Source of the DNA: Pseudocolwellia agarivorans
Lineage (GTDB): Bacteria > Pseudomonadota > Gammaproteobacteria > Enterobacterales > Alteromonadaceae
Direction of reading: 5' to 3'
Length of the DNA: 64,000 nt
Assembly (NCBI RefSeq): GCF_002000085.1
Contig: NZ_MUZU01000002.1
Span: 248,001 to 312,000, forward strand
Shown here: piece by piece, positions 1-9,373 of the stretch
Numbering within the stretch: position 1 is the stretch's first letter
Layout of the letters: each line of letters starts with the position of its first letter
The notes under the pieces: generated by a model
Databases searched by the model: none
What the model was told of the DNA's origin: nothing
What the model saw: only the letters and a program-made list of their open reading frames with translations
Program-made: the position numbers and the translations under genes

Positions 1-1215
1 TTTATTCTCTTTTACTATACTAGGTAAAAAGCTAACACTATCAGTATTTTCAGGTACTGCAACTCCAGCAAATTCAGCAGCTGTTGCCATGAAATCACCA
101 AAATAAGAAATATGTTCTGTCACCTTATTCTCAGCAATAAGTCCTGGCCCCCATACAATCATAGGTACTCTTATACCACCATCATATAAATCTCTTTTAA
201 TCCCTCTGTATTTACCATTAGAATCAAAATATTCAGGAATATTACCGGCTTCTGCATGTGGGCCGTTATCTGAAGTAAAAATAACAATAGTATTATCATC
301 AATATTTAACTCACGAAGCTTAGATAAAATGGTGCCTACACTTTTATCTAAATGATCAACCATTGCAGCATAACCTTTTTGTGCTTCAGGCCAAGAGGTG
401 TCTGCATATTTATCATAATTAGGCACCTCCATACCATGTGCCCAATCAACCATATCAGCTTCATTATTAGCATGAGGAGTAGTAACAGCAAGATAGAGGA
501 AAAATGGGTTACTAGCTTTAGATTGTTTTTCAATATATTCAATAGATTCGTTTAAAAACAAATCACCAGCATAATCTTTTCTATTTTCAGGCTTTGCAAC
601 TCCACCAATAAAGTTAGTATATGAACGTTTTATTGGCTCAACAATATTGTTTAGTTTGACTTTTTCACCATTTCTCCATAGCCACTCAGGATAATGGTTA
701 TGTGCATGTACTTGATTTAAAAAACCAAAGTAATGATCAAAACCTTGCTTGTCTGGAGTACCTGTACTACCTATATCACCTAAGCCCCACTTACCTATTA
801 AAGCAGTTGAATAACCTGCATTTTTCAACATTTCAGCAACAGTAAAATCGTGTGGTAAAAGCATTTGAGATTCATTTTTTCCATTTCCACGAATACGATT
901 ATGCCCTAAATGCTTTCCGGTCATTAAAACAGCACGAGAAGGCGCACATACCGTAGACCCTGAATAAAAGTCAGTAAACATTGTGCCCTGCTTGGCCATT
1001 TGATCTAAATGATGTGTAGTGATTTTTTCTTGACCGTAAACACCTATATCGGCATAACCTAAATCATCAGCCAAAATAAAAATAATATTAGGTTTTACTA
1101 CATTTTTATTTTCTATATTTTCCGACACTGTCCCTGAATTATAACAACCTGAAGTCCCTATAATAAAAAATACTGAGAGTGAAAGAACACTCATTTTAAA
1201 TTTACTAATTATCAT
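1..1215 (-). CDS. Sulfatase (formylglycine-dependent, S1-type), C-terminus cut by window edge
   Basis: The reading frame runs from an ATG at 1215 to the left edge with no stop, giving about 405 residues and no C-terminus. It hydrolyses sulfate esters, probably on algal polysaccharides or their oligomers. Visible motifs are the metal-binding start IIFILADDLGYADIGVYG near residue 45 and the signature CAPSRAVLMTGKH near residue 90. The first Cys of that signature is the one converted to formylglycine, so a separate maturation enzyme is needed. A conserved GKWGLG stretch and FTSDNGPH follow. The N-terminus is hydrophobic and ends in TSGC, so it may be a lipoprotein, although the lipobox is not ideal. 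It is divergent from the glycoside hydrolase at 1438, which suggests joint control and a sulfated galactan-like substrate; that substrate is inference. The family is very secure. Confidence 0.93.
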   Translation of the reverse strand, partial: MIISKFKMSVLSLSVFFIIGTSGCYNSGTVSENIENKNVVKPNIIFILADDLGYADIGVYGQEKITTHHLDQMAKQGTMFTDFYSGSTVCAPSRAVLMTGKHLGHNRIRGNGKNESQMLLPHDFTVAEMLKNAGYSTALIGKWGLGDIGSTGTPDKQGFDHYFGFLNQVHAHNHYPEWLWRNGEKVKLNNIVEPIKRSYTNFIGGVAKPENRKDYAGDLFLNESIEYIEKQSKASNPFFLYLAVTTPHANNEADMVDWAHGMEVPNYDKYADTSWPEAQKGYAAMVDHLDKSVGTILSKLRELNIDDNTIVIFTSDNGPHAEAGNIPEYFDSNGKYRGIKRDLYDGGIRVPMIVWGPGLIAENKVTEHISYFGDFMATAAEFAGVAVPENTDSVSFLPSIVKENK

Positions 1216-1332
1216 GAATAAAACCTTAGTGAGTTATTCTCATTAAACAAAAAAGGTAATCGTATAAGTTATATAATACCCATTAAAAACTAAGTAAATC
1301 TATCAAAATAAACACTCAACATCAATTAAAAT

Positions 1333-1342
1333 GTAAACGTTT
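1333..1342. promoter_or_regulatory. LacI/GalR-type operator-like site 1
   Basis: The sequence gtaaacgttt has the central AAACGTTT palindrome typical of LacI/GalR-family operators. It lies in the 222-bp gap between the divergent sulfatase and glycoside hydrolase, 59 bp (centre to centre) from a second copy. No LacI gene is next to it. The regulator at 13432 seems to use a different palindrome, so the cognate regulator is probably elsewhere in the genome. Confidence 0.4.
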
Positions 1343-1393
1343 GCCTAAATAAAAAAAGTAACGTAATATCGATAAATATTATTAAAGTCATTA

Positions 1394-1403
1394 TAACGTT
1401 TAC
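1394..1403. promoter_or_regulatory. LacI/GalR-type operator-like site 2
   Basis: The sequence taacgtttac is, on the other strand, gtaaacgtta. This matches 9 of 10 bases of the site at 1333. It lies about 35 bp upstream of the glycoside hydrolase start. Two sites roughly 60 bp apart would allow looping repression of the divergent pair. Confidence 0.4.
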
Positions 1404-1437
1404 GATAAAATTAAAATTAAAATTAGGAAGGTATCTC

Positions 1438-3831
1438 GTGTTAAAAAATAAAATAGCTTTAGGTATTATTTCATCTTTATTACTCATAAATACTAGCCAT
1501 GCCAGTATTCAAGAAAAAATTGATGAATTAAATGTTTTAATTACACAAGTTGAAAACAAAGGGATTGATGCCACACGAGAAAAAATGGCAATAAGTACAG
1601 CCGAATTATTTATTACTTTTGCCCAGTGGGACGAAAACAACATAGCAAAAAATAAAACACTCTATGATATATCTCCTTTCAAAAATGATGCTACAGAACT
1701 ATCACAAAATTTAGCAAAATTCGAGAGAGACTCTATCGAAGAAGTACTTGACCATGCTATCGAACAAATAACTTTAGTTAACACAGATGTCATTGTTCGA
1801 AAGCCCGTTCCTGATATTGACTATACCAAAGTAGACCTTATTGACGGTAAGCTTATGATGGATAATGCCCCCGTATTTATTAACACCTATACTTGGAAAC
1901 CTTCTTATAATCAAAGTGCTGACAAATACTTTGGAAACCTTAAAGGAGCCTACCTGTCTCCTTCTCATTTAAATGAAAATGATTTTTCAGGAAAGTCATG
2001 GAAAATAAATGATCTCACTAATCAAAATTCACAAGAGATTGGTGATACTTTTATCGATCACAATAATATCCCTAGCTGGGCTTACAACAAATATAATGAC
2101 TTTGCTGTAGGTAAAAGGCATTACGGTTCATTTGATATTGATAACCCTGGTGCAAAAGAACTTTACGGAAAAATGTTCGAAGTATTTGTGCCGCTAATTA
2201 AAGATAAACGCTCAACTGAATTAGGTTATATGTTGTTTAACGAACCTAGTTATCCAACTAAAGAAGGTGGTTGGAATTCTGATGTAGTGTCTGATCATAC
2301 TAAATCCAAATTTAGAAGCTGGTTAGCTACTCAGCACGCATCAATAAATTCTCTTAATACTCTTTGGAGTACGAATTTTAGTAACTTCGATGCAATAACA
2401 ATTACCATACCAATGAACGGTAATTTACAAGGTACACCTATATGGTATGACTGGATGCGCTTCAATCAGATACGCGTAAAACAATGGTTTGAATTTTTAT
2501 CAACAGAAATTAAAAAACACGATACTGACGCTAAAACACATATTAAATTAATGCCTTGGCTATGGTCTGAAAATGGACGAGATCATGGTATGAACTTTGA
2601 AGAACTACTCGAAATTACCGATATTATAGGTTTTGATGCACAATCAAAATATAGCCTTATACGTGGAACAGCCCCATGGATGGACGACTATAGTTTCGAT
2701 TGGCAAAGCCCAATAATGAGTTTTGATTTTTTTAGCTCTATTCAACCCGATCAATTATTATGGGATAGTGAAAATCATTTTATTTCTTCAGTTGCTTTTG
2801 CAGAAAAAGATCTTGATACAAAGTACTTGCGATCTATTTATTGGTTAGCAGCAATTCATGGATTATCGGGTTCATCTACTTGGGTATGGTCAAGAGATGA
2901 AGATGGAGGCATCTCTCGAAATGCTGATAGTAGCTCATATATTTACGATGTAACGCATCAACCTAAAGCCCTACATTCCATCGCAAATACTTTTCTAGAA
3001 TTGAACGCACATGGAGCTGATGTAGTAAAACTGCAAGAAGTTGATAAAAAAATTCGCCTTTTTTATTCAGAAACAAGCGCAATTAATCAATCATCATACA
3101 TGGCTTCTATTAAAGACGAATATAATGCACTGTACTTTGATGGTATTCCATTAGGTTTTGCCACTCAAAACATTATTAATAATCAAGAAAATGATTGGTC
3201 AATGATTGTGGTAAAAGATGCTCAACGCGTCAAACTTTCTGAAATTACAGCACTACAAAACTATATTGATAATGGCGGCTATGTATTAATAGATAACGTT
3301 AGCTTAAAGTTTGATGAATATGGTCGTTCTCATTCCGTTTCACTAGTCAATAAAGAAAGTAGGCTTATTAGTTATTCATCTGAAACAGACATGCAAAGTA
3401 AAGTTTCTTTATTATCTAAACAACAAGGGATTTTAAACCAATTAAACATTATTGAAACAGGAAACAATAGCAATAAAAAAATTGCATGGAGATCAGTAAA
3501 AAGAACCGAAAAAGTACATGTTTTATCTTTAGTAAATACAGGTAAAGAAACAGTTTCATTTGAAATTCAAGCCCTTGATGATGATAAATCAACAACCGCT
3601 ATCGATTTAATGACAGGAAAGTTAATGGAAGGTCCTCTATCTTTATCTCCAAGAGAAACATACTTTTTAGAAGTAACATTAGCTGCGGATACTAGTCCTA
3701 CGACACCGGCTCCAACAACGCCAACAACGCCAACAACGCCAGAGAGTAATTCAGGTAGTGGTGGAAGTATAGGTTTATGGGGCTTATTTTCATTAATTTA
3801 TTTACAATTAATGCGACGCCAAAGAACTTAG
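1438..3831 (+). CDS. Secreted clan-A glycoside hydrolase (GH42-like, beta-galactosidase type) with GlyGly-CTERM tail
   Basis: This 797-residue protein starts at GTG, with AGGAAGG about 7 bases upstream. A signal peptide ends near residue 22, followed by a helical region to about 135. A TIM-barrel region then follows. The likely acid/base Glu is E269 in LFNEPSY, and the likely nucleophile is E445 in WDSENHF, which fits retaining clan-A enzymes. The C-terminus has a Pro/Thr linker encoded by a small tandem repeat, then SGSGGSIG, a hydrophobic segment and RRQR. That is the GlyGly-CTERM sorting signal, known to be processed by a rhombosortase and linked to type II secretion. Its partner, the divergent sulfatase, points to a sulfated galactan or similar algal glycan. 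I cannot assign the exact GH family (42, 50 or a newer one) by eye. Confidence 0.8.
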   Translation: MLKNKIALGIISSLLLINTSHASIQEKIDELNVLITQVENKGIDATREKMAISTAELFITFAQWDENNIAKNKTLYDISPFKNDATELSQNLAKFERDSIEEVLDHAIEQITLVNTDVIVRKPVPDIDYTKVDLIDGKLMMDNAPVFINTYTWKPSYNQSADKYFGNLKGAYLSPSHLNENDFSGKSWKINDLTNQNSQEIGDTFIDHNNIPSWAYNKYNDFAVGKRHYGSFDIDNPGAKELYGKMFEVFVPLIKDKRSTELGYMLFNEPSYPTKEGGWNSDVVSDHTKSKFRSWLATQHASINSLNTLWSTNFSNFDAITITIPMNGNLQGTPIWYDWMRFNQIRVKQWFEFLSTEIKKHDTDAKTHIKLMPWLWSENGRDHGMNFEELLEITDIIGFDAQSKYSLIRGTAPWMDDYSFDWQSPIMSFDFFSSIQPDQLLWDSENHFISSVAFAEKDLDTKYLRSIYWLAAIHGLSGSSTWVWSRDEDGGISRNADSSSYIYDVTHQPKALHSIANTFLELNAHGADVVKLQEVDKKIRLFYSETSAINQSSYMASIKDEYNALYFDGIPLGFATQNIINNQENDWSMIVVKDAQRVKLSEITALQNYIDNGGYVLIDNVSLKFDEYGRSHSVSLVNKESRLISYSSETDMQSKVSLLSKQQGILNQLNIIETGNNSNKKIAWRSVKRTEKVHVLSLVNTGKETVSFEIQALDDDKSTTAIDLMTGKLMEGPLSLSPRETYFLEVTLAADTSPTTPAPTTPTTPTTPESNSGSGGSIGLWGLFSLIYLQLMRRQRT

Positions 3832-3840
3832 AGTATCTAT

Positions 3841-3875
3841 ATAAATATCTCGGTCACAACTACCGAGATATTTAT
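3841..3875. terminator. Bidirectional hairpin between convergent genes
   Basis: The arm ataaatatctcggt at 3841-3854 is perfectly complementary to 3862-3875, with a 7-base loop. It sits between the convergent glycoside hydrolase and DUF4153 genes. The arms are AU-rich, so the stem ends in U-rich sequence on both strands. Confidence 0.6.
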
Positions 3876-3885
3876 AAGCCCCCAT

Positions 3886-5601
3886 CTAATCCACTTGTGG
3901 TTTAAATGTTAAGTCACCTATTTTTAAGGTTTTCCATGTTGGCTGAATCACTTCAATTTGATTATTTAAAATTAAGTCTTCAATAAACTTATTATTATTC
4001 GGATTATCAACTTGCATGTAGTTTTGTGTCCAAGTATTACCTTTTAATAACCATATCTGCGCAGAGGTCGAATAGTTGTTCTCTTCAATAACAACGTAAT
4101 TTAATTCACCGTCGTCATTGAGGTCTTTAGCAATAAAATAATAAGCCTTTCCATTATATGTAGACCAGTCATACTGAGTTGTATTCTTATATACCGAATT
4201 AATTAAATCATCAGGAAAGTCACTTTCACTTGGCCAAAAATGAATAAGTTGACGAAATTTATCAATGCTTTTTTCTTCTTTTTCAAGACCTTTTCGGTTT
4301 ACATACATTCTGTCGATAATCGCTATCTTATCTGGAGCGATATCTTTTAATTCTTCCTTCAATGTTTGTAGTGTTAAATAGCCTTGTCGCCCTAAAGAAT
4401 AATCAAAGTAAGCGTAATCAAATGCTTGATATGACACCTTTCCGTCATGTAAACGCGCTAACTGGCTTGATGCAGATATAGCTTGAAAATTTAACAATGG
4501 GGAGTTAACCAGTAACATAAAGACAAGAACAACAACTCCCATTGAAATATTAACTTTACTTAATGTTTCTAACCACGAATCTCGTTTTTTCACAATACCT
4601 AATAAATAGCCAAAAGAAAAACACGACAATAAAAAACACACTAATATAGCCCAACAACGATCAACGGTTAATCCATATTGGTCAATTCTAAGCCACAATC
4701 CGTAAGCTGATATAACACTGTAAATAGGTAATAGCGCTACACCAATGAATATGAGCCTATGTAAAATGTGATGATAAGGACGTTCATGTGAAGCATCTTG
4801 ATATACCGCATTTACAAAAAACAAGGTTAACGCCTGTAACCACATAACCAACAAGCTACCGGTGCCTGTTTTCCATAAAGTATCTAAGCCGGTAAAAGGT
4901 AATGTAGCTAAAAAGCCTAAAGATACTACGGTTAACGCGGGTAAAAGAAACTTAATTAAGGTTTGCAGTATGGTAGAAATATTATCGACAGTATAAATTA
5001 TATTTCTGAAAACAATGATAGCAAAACCAAAAGCCAAATTTAAAACGGGAATAATAAACCATTCTTTATCAAGTAATTCTTTAAAAAATTCAATTTCTAA
5101 AACAGAAAATAAGCCAGCACCTAAATGTAATATTCCCCAAAAAATTAAAACAAATAACCAGCACTCTCCAAATATAATAAAGTTTCGCCACGACAATTTA
5201 AAAAGAGAACTATAGCTAATCTTTTGATCACTCAAATATTGTTGAACATACATTAACACCTTAAAAGCAGCGACAAGGCTAGTGAAACAAAATATAACAA
5301 CAACACTACTGTTATTAATTAATGCTGCAGGCTCTTGTTGATAACCCACATAAGCCCCTAAAATCGATAACAAAAAAGTAAAAGGTAATAAATATTTTAT
5401 TGTTTCAAAACCATTTTCTTTAGTAACCGAAAGTAAAATTAAAAGAGGAAAACTAATCGTAAAAGCAGCTAAAGACACCAACCATAAGGGCTCAGTTCCT
5501 GGCCATACTTTATGTTCAACACTTTGATATAGTAGTGTAAGTAAAATCCCTTGAATAAGAGAAATAGAAATAATTAAAGGTTTAGGTAATTGATGGTCCA
5601 T
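3886..5601 (-). CDS. DUF4153-type multi-pass membrane protein
   Basis: This 571-residue inner-membrane protein has about eleven to twelve hydrophobic segments over residues 10-370. A soluble C-terminal part of about 200 residues contains the AFDYAYFDYSLGRQGY stretch. The layout matches DUF4153 proteins found in marine gammaproteobacteria, whose function is not established. No catalytic motif is visible. It starts at ATG 5601, stands alone, and faces the glycoside hydrolase across a shared hairpin, so it need not belong to either carbohydrate locus. Confidence 0.7.
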   Translation of the reverse strand: MDHQLPKPLIISISLIQGILLTLLYQSVEHKVWPGTEPLWLVSLAAFTISFPLLILLSVTKENGFETIKYLLPFTFLLSILGAYVGYQQEPAALINNSSVVVIFCFTSLVAAFKVLMYVQQYLSDQKISYSSLFKLSWRNFIIFGECWLFVLIFWGILHLGAGLFSVLEIEFFKELLDKEWFIIPVLNLAFGFAIIVFRNIIYTVDNISTILQTLIKFLLPALTVVSLGFLATLPFTGLDTLWKTGTGSLLVMWLQALTLFFVNAVYQDASHERPYHHILHRLIFIGVALLPIYSVISAYGLWLRIDQYGLTVDRCWAILVCFLLSCFSFGYLLGIVKKRDSWLETLSKVNISMGVVVLVFMLLVNSPLLNFQAISASSQLARLHDGKVSYQAFDYAYFDYSLGRQGYLTLQTLKEELKDIAPDKIAIIDRMYVNRKGLEKEEKSIDKFRQLIHFWPSESDFPDDLINSVYKNTTQYDWSTYNGKAYYFIAKDLNDDGELNYVVIEENNYSTSAQIWLLKGNTWTQNYMQVDNPNNNKFIEDLILNNQIEVIQPTWKTLKIGDLTFKPQVD

Positions 5602-6099
5602 ATCGTTCTTCAGTGTGTATTTTTTACAGTGTGCTTTAATGTATTTAAAAATTCAAACACAAACAAATAAACATTAATTAAGTTTATTGAATCCTTAACA
5701 ACTAAGCAGCTCTTTTGTATGTGAACACTAAAAGGTACAAATACGTTATCGCTTGAATAAAGTCTGTCATAAGCGAGAATAATATTAACAACCAAAGAGT
5801 TACAACAAAAATGAGCGAACAACCTACCATTTTGTGACACGATTAATTGCAAAACAACTCAACACATTGTTTTAATAGCTTAAAATAAAATATTTATTTG
5901 ATGCATGTTTTGATGGACAATAAAAAAAGTGAGCGGCGCTTTTAGCAATGCTCAGCTGAGTTCAAAAGGGAAAAATAGTGCAAAACTGCCGTATATTTTG
6001 CTAATTGACTAATCTGATCCATAACTATTGAATGAACATCCCTATAGCGACAGTGGAATCTTTCAAACCCCATAACAATTGATTTTTAACTCTAAGGCG
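5602..6099. other. Gene-poor intergenic stretch
   Basis: I see no convincing gene here. A hydrophobic 80-residue frame (5610-5852, minus) lacks a ribosome binding site and recognisable features and is probably spurious. The stretch is AT-rich and could hold the promoter of the DUF4153 gene. Confidence 0.4.
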
Positions 6100-6124
6100 C
6101 TAACGCCCCCTTTCCGCCTTAGAG
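6090..6124. other. Strong inverted repeat (10-bp stem)
   Basis: CTCTAAGGCG at 6090-6099 pairs perfectly with CGCCTTAGAG at 6115-6124. No T-tract follows on either strand, so this is not a standard terminator. It overlaps the 3' end of the possible microprotein frame. Confidence 0.45.
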
Positions 6125-6192
6125 AGCCAAGTCGCCAAAGCCCCGATACCTAATACTAACAAGCCAGTAATTTTAATCTTTAAAAATTTCAA
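6100..6192 (-). CDS. Possible 30-residue membrane microprotein
   Basis: A TTG-initiated frame encodes a short basic start, one hydrophobic helix (GLLVLGIGALATWLS) and a charged end, AERGR. The look is that of a single-pass microprotein. Its stop codon falls inside the hairpin at 6090-6124. There is no clear ribosome binding site and I recognise no family. It could equally be the decayed tail of a larger gene. Confidence 0.2.
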   Translation of the reverse strand: MKFLKIKITGLLVLGIGALATWLSKAERGR

Positions 6193-6301
6193 GCAACATT
6201 GAATATTTCAAATTACAGCTATATTAGCGGCTATGCCTTGCTGTAGAACACTATGTTACTTTTATTTTCACCTTAAAATAATAATAATTTATAAAAACTT
6301 C

Positions 6302-6345
6302 TTGACATAATTTTATATAAATGACTAAATGACTATCGATAGACA
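6302..6345 (+). promoter_or_regulatory. TonB-receptor promoter region with fructan operator O1
   Basis: TTGACA at 6302-6307 is a consensus -35 box. The matching -10 box is weak (CTAAAT after a 17-base spacer). TGACTATCGATAGACA at 6330-6345 is a 16-bp near-palindrome that shares its right half with the sites at 6404 and 13291. It overlaps or directly follows the presumed -10 box, as expected for repression by the LacI protein at 13432. Confidence 0.55.
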
Positions 6346-6403
6346 ATTATACTAACAAAATAACATTATTGATCTTAGAAAATATTATTTTTTTACCTCA
6401 AAA

Positions 6404-6419
6404 TGTCCATCGTTAGACA
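6404..6419. promoter_or_regulatory. Fructan operator O2 (LacI-family)
   Basis: TGTCCATCGTTAGACA matches the perfect palindrome at 13291 (TGTCTAACGTTAGACA) in 14 of 16 bases. It lies about 65 bp upstream of the TonB receptor start and about 74 bp from O1. A TATAAT sequence follows at 6433-6438. Confidence 0.6.
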
Positions 6420-6484
6420 TTAAGAATGTAGCTATAATATCTAATATAAATAAGTTATAACGTAGAAATAAATCAGGGGAAATC

Positions 6485-9229
6485 ATGAATAAAACCTTAC
6501 ATTATTTAGCTGCAGTGTCTTTATTAGCAGGTTCTAGTGCTGTTTACGCACAAGACCAAGTAAATAAAAACATTGATAAAGCAGCAGAAGAAAGAAGTGA
6601 AACTGAAGTTATCATCGTTACAGGTGTTGCTAAAGACACAAGAAAAATTGACGCCACTTTCTCTATCAACACTATTACACCTGCAGATATTCAAAAGCTA
6701 GCTCCACATGGTGCTGCTGAATTATTAGGTAATATTCCAGGCTTCTTCCCTGAAGGCGGAACTGCTGGTGAATCTCACAATAACGTACTGGTTCGTGGTT
6801 TACCGCAAGCAGGTGGTTATCGTTATGTTCCAAACCTTATTGATGGTTTACCTGTATATGAAGAGCCTGAAGCTCCTTTCATGAACAACGATGTATTCAT
6901 TAAACCAGATTTAATGACTGTTGCTGTTGAAGCCGTTAAAGGTGGTCCTGGTGCAATTATCTACTCAAACGCTTTAGGTGCAGCAGTAAACTACATTACA
7001 CGTACAGGTACACAAGATTTTGAAGGTGCTTACAAGTTTGAAGTGGGTGATTGGGGTCATGTAAGAAATGATTTTTATGTTGCTGGTCCAATCAACAAAA
7101 ACTTAACTTTTGCTTTAGGTGGTTTTTATCGTGTAGCTGATGGTATAAGAGATCCAGGTTACACAGGTAATAGCGGTGGTCAAATTCGTGGTAACTTAAT
7201 GTACATAAGTGACGACGGTACTACCCAATTAAAAGTACAAGCTCATAGCATTAATGATAAAACTAACTTTTATCAAAACATTCCTTACTCAATTGATAAC
7301 ACAAGAGCTCCAGGTACAGAAGACAATCCGTTTACTGTTTCTCCAGGTGAAGTAAACAGTTTAGGTGTAGATTTTGGTGACGGTACGGTTATGTCTTACC
7401 AAACAAGTAACTACAACTTATTTAATAAAGACGGTACTGCGCTTAATTTAGATATTACTGACGGTATTGCACCAAAGTTCAATATTTACACAGCTGAATT
7501 TATCAAGGATTTTGCTAACGAATGGAGCTTTAAAGCGTCATTACGTTCAACTTCTGGTACAAATGGTTTCAACGCGCTATTTAACGATCCGGCAAGAGAA
7601 ACATCAGCATTAACTGCAGAACAATTTGCCCGAATTCAAGGCCTTAACGACAGCTTAGATGGCGCATACGATAATGCTACAGGTGTTAAAGCTTACTTTA
7701 CAGATACTGTAACAGGTACTGATTTATCAACAGCTGTTGAAGCACCAAGCATTTTAGCTCACAACATTCCTGTTTACGGTAAAGTTGATGCAACAAGCAG
7801 CACAGGTGATTTCCAATTAAGTAAAGAATTTGAATTAGCTGATACTTTCCATCAAGTTACATTTGGTCTTTACACAAGTCACTATACATATGACGTATCA
7901 TCTGTATTTGCGAGTGCATGGAGTGATATCAGTGAAAGTTCAAGACTAGTTGACCTTTATGCTGTTGATGCAAATGAACAACAAGTTGGTCCTTCAATTA
8001 CATTAGGTGGTGTTGATCAACCTGCACTATTTGGTTTAGGTGCAGACTCAACAATGCGTACAAATGCAATTTACGTACTTGACCATGTTTCATTACTTGA
8101 TGATACATTACAGCTTGATTTTGGTTTCAGATGGCAAGAGCTTTCAGTTGACCGTGTAACAACCAACTCATTTGACCCAGGTAACACTTCAAACGACTTT
8201 ACTCCTAGTGATGTAGTTGTTGGTTCAACCAGTGACACATTATCTGATAACTTCGTAAACGTTCCTGACGGCACACCACAATTTGCTTCTGAAGAATACG
8301 ACGATATTGGTTGGTCAATAGGTGCAAACTACAAAGTTAATGACAACTACTCAGTTTATTTAACAGTTTCTGATTCTTTCCGTTTACCAGGCTTTGAAGA
8401 TTACATCTTCGGTGGTCCAGCAACAAACCCTTCAACAGGTGAAATTGCTCGTGGTGACTTAGTTGAAAGTATTAGCCAAATTGAAGGTGGATTTAGATTT
8501 TCAGACAAAGAACTTACGCTTGGTCTTAGTGCTTTCTTCATCGACTTTGCTGCTAAAGAAAACTTATCACCAGTACTTGATGACCTAAGCGCAACGGGTA
8601 CAGGCGGTATTAGCTGTTCAACATTCCCTGAACCAGCTAACTGTCCTAAAATTAGAGATAACTTTAGAACAACGCTAGAAACTGTTGGTATTGAGTTAGA
8701 AGCTTCTTATTCACCTGATGCTATCGAAGGTTTAACTATTCAAGGTAGTGTTGTTTGGCAAGATCCTGAACAAAGTCAAAGTAACGAAATCAGAGGTGGT
8801 ATTTCAGAAATTGATACCAACAATGACAATATCAATGACACACGTGTTTATGATGTTTCTACAGGTGACAAACGTCGTCCAAGAAGACAATCACAATGGT
8901 TAGTTAACATTCGTCCTTCATATAGCTTTGGCGAAGTTCCATTAACGCTATACGGACAAGTAATGTACTACAGTGATCGTTTCGCTTCAGACGCTAATAC
9001 TAACGTAACTATTTACCCTGCTTACACACAAATTAACGCAGGTGCTCTTTACTCGTTTACTGACGATTTAGAGTTTCAATTCCACGTTAGTAACTTAAAT
9101 GATGCAGATAGTTTCACAGAAGGTTCTTCAGTTGAGAGTGGTTTATCATTCTCAGATGGAAGTTACTCTGGTGTAGCTAGACCATTATTAGGTAGAACAA
9201 TGAAAGCTTCATTAACATATAGTTTCTAA
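6485..9229 (+). CDS. TonB-dependent outer-membrane receptor, probably for fructo-oligosaccharides
   Basis: This 914-residue protein imports a substrate across the outer membrane using TonB energy. The signal peptide ends at VYAQ near residue 23. A TonB-box-like EVIIVTG is near residue 42, and the plug domain spans roughly residues 50-165 (LLGNIPGFFPEGG, VLVRGLP, VEAVKGGPGAIIYSNALGAAVNY). The beta-barrel follows and ends in the terminal aromatic TYSF. AGGGGA lies just upstream of ATG. It heads the fructan locus and has two LacI-type operators upstream and a GH32 enzyme downstream, so fructan or sucrose-type oligomers are the likely cargo; that is inferred from context. Confidence 0.9.
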   Translation: MNKTLHYLAAVSLLAGSSAVYAQDQVNKNIDKAAEERSETEVIIVTGVAKDTRKIDATFSINTITPADIQKLAPHGAAELLGNIPGFFPEGGTAGESHNNVLVRGLPQAGGYRYVPNLIDGLPVYEEPEAPFMNNDVFIKPDLMTVAVEAVKGGPGAIIYSNALGAAVNYITRTGTQDFEGAYKFEVGDWGHVRNDFYVAGPINKNLTFALGGFYRVADGIRDPGYTGNSGGQIRGNLMYISDDGTTQLKVQAHSINDKTNFYQNIPYSIDNTRAPGTEDNPFTVSPGEVNSLGVDFGDGTVMSYQTSNYNLFNKDGTALNLDITDGIAPKFNIYTAEFIKDFANEWSFKASLRSTSGTNGFNALFNDPARETSALTAEQFARIQGLNDSLDGAYDNATGVKAYFTDTVTGTDLSTAVEAPSILAHNIPVYGKVDATSSTGDFQLSKEFELADTFHQVTFGLYTSHYTYDVSSVFASAWSDISESSRLVDLYAVDANEQQVGPSITLGGVDQPALFGLGADSTMRTNAIYVLDHVSLLDDTLQLDFGFRWQELSVDRVTTNSFDPGNTSNDFTPSDVVVGSTSDTLSDNFVNVPDGTPQFASEEYDDIGWSIGANYKVNDNYSVYLTVSDSFRLPGFEDYIFGGPATNPSTGEIARGDLVESISQIEGGFRFSDKELTLGLSAFFIDFAAKENLSPVLDDLSATGTGGISCSTFPEPANCPKIRDNFRTTLETVGIELEASYSPDAIEGLTIQGSVVWQDPEQSQSNEIRGGISEIDTNNDNINDTRVYDVSTGDKRRPRRQSQWLVNIRPSYSFGEVPLTLYGQVMYYSDRFASDANTNVTIYPAYTQINAGALYSFTDDLEFQFHVSNLNDADSFTEGSSVESGLSFSDGSYSGVARPLLGRTMKASLTYSF

Positions 9230-9259
9230 TTTTTAATTAGATTAAAGCTTCACCCTTTT

Positions 9260-9288
9260 GGGCCGCTATTACTAGCGGCCTTTTTTTT
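9260..9288 (+). terminator. Rho-independent terminator after the TonB receptor
   Basis: GGCCGCTA at 9261-9268 pairs with TAGCGGCC at 9273-9280 around a 4-base loop. Eight Ts follow. It separates the receptor from the GH32 gene, so read-through may set their relative expression. Confidence 0.9.
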
Positions 9289-9373
9289 GAGATTTTTAAT
9301 AGTTTTAACCTAAAATCACATTACCCTTTAGCTATTGAACATTAGCTATCAACCAAATAAAGAATAAATATTT

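Noticed and set aside
5610-5852. 80-residue minus-strand frame
   Set aside because: No ribosome binding site, no recognisable features, unusual composition; most likely chance.
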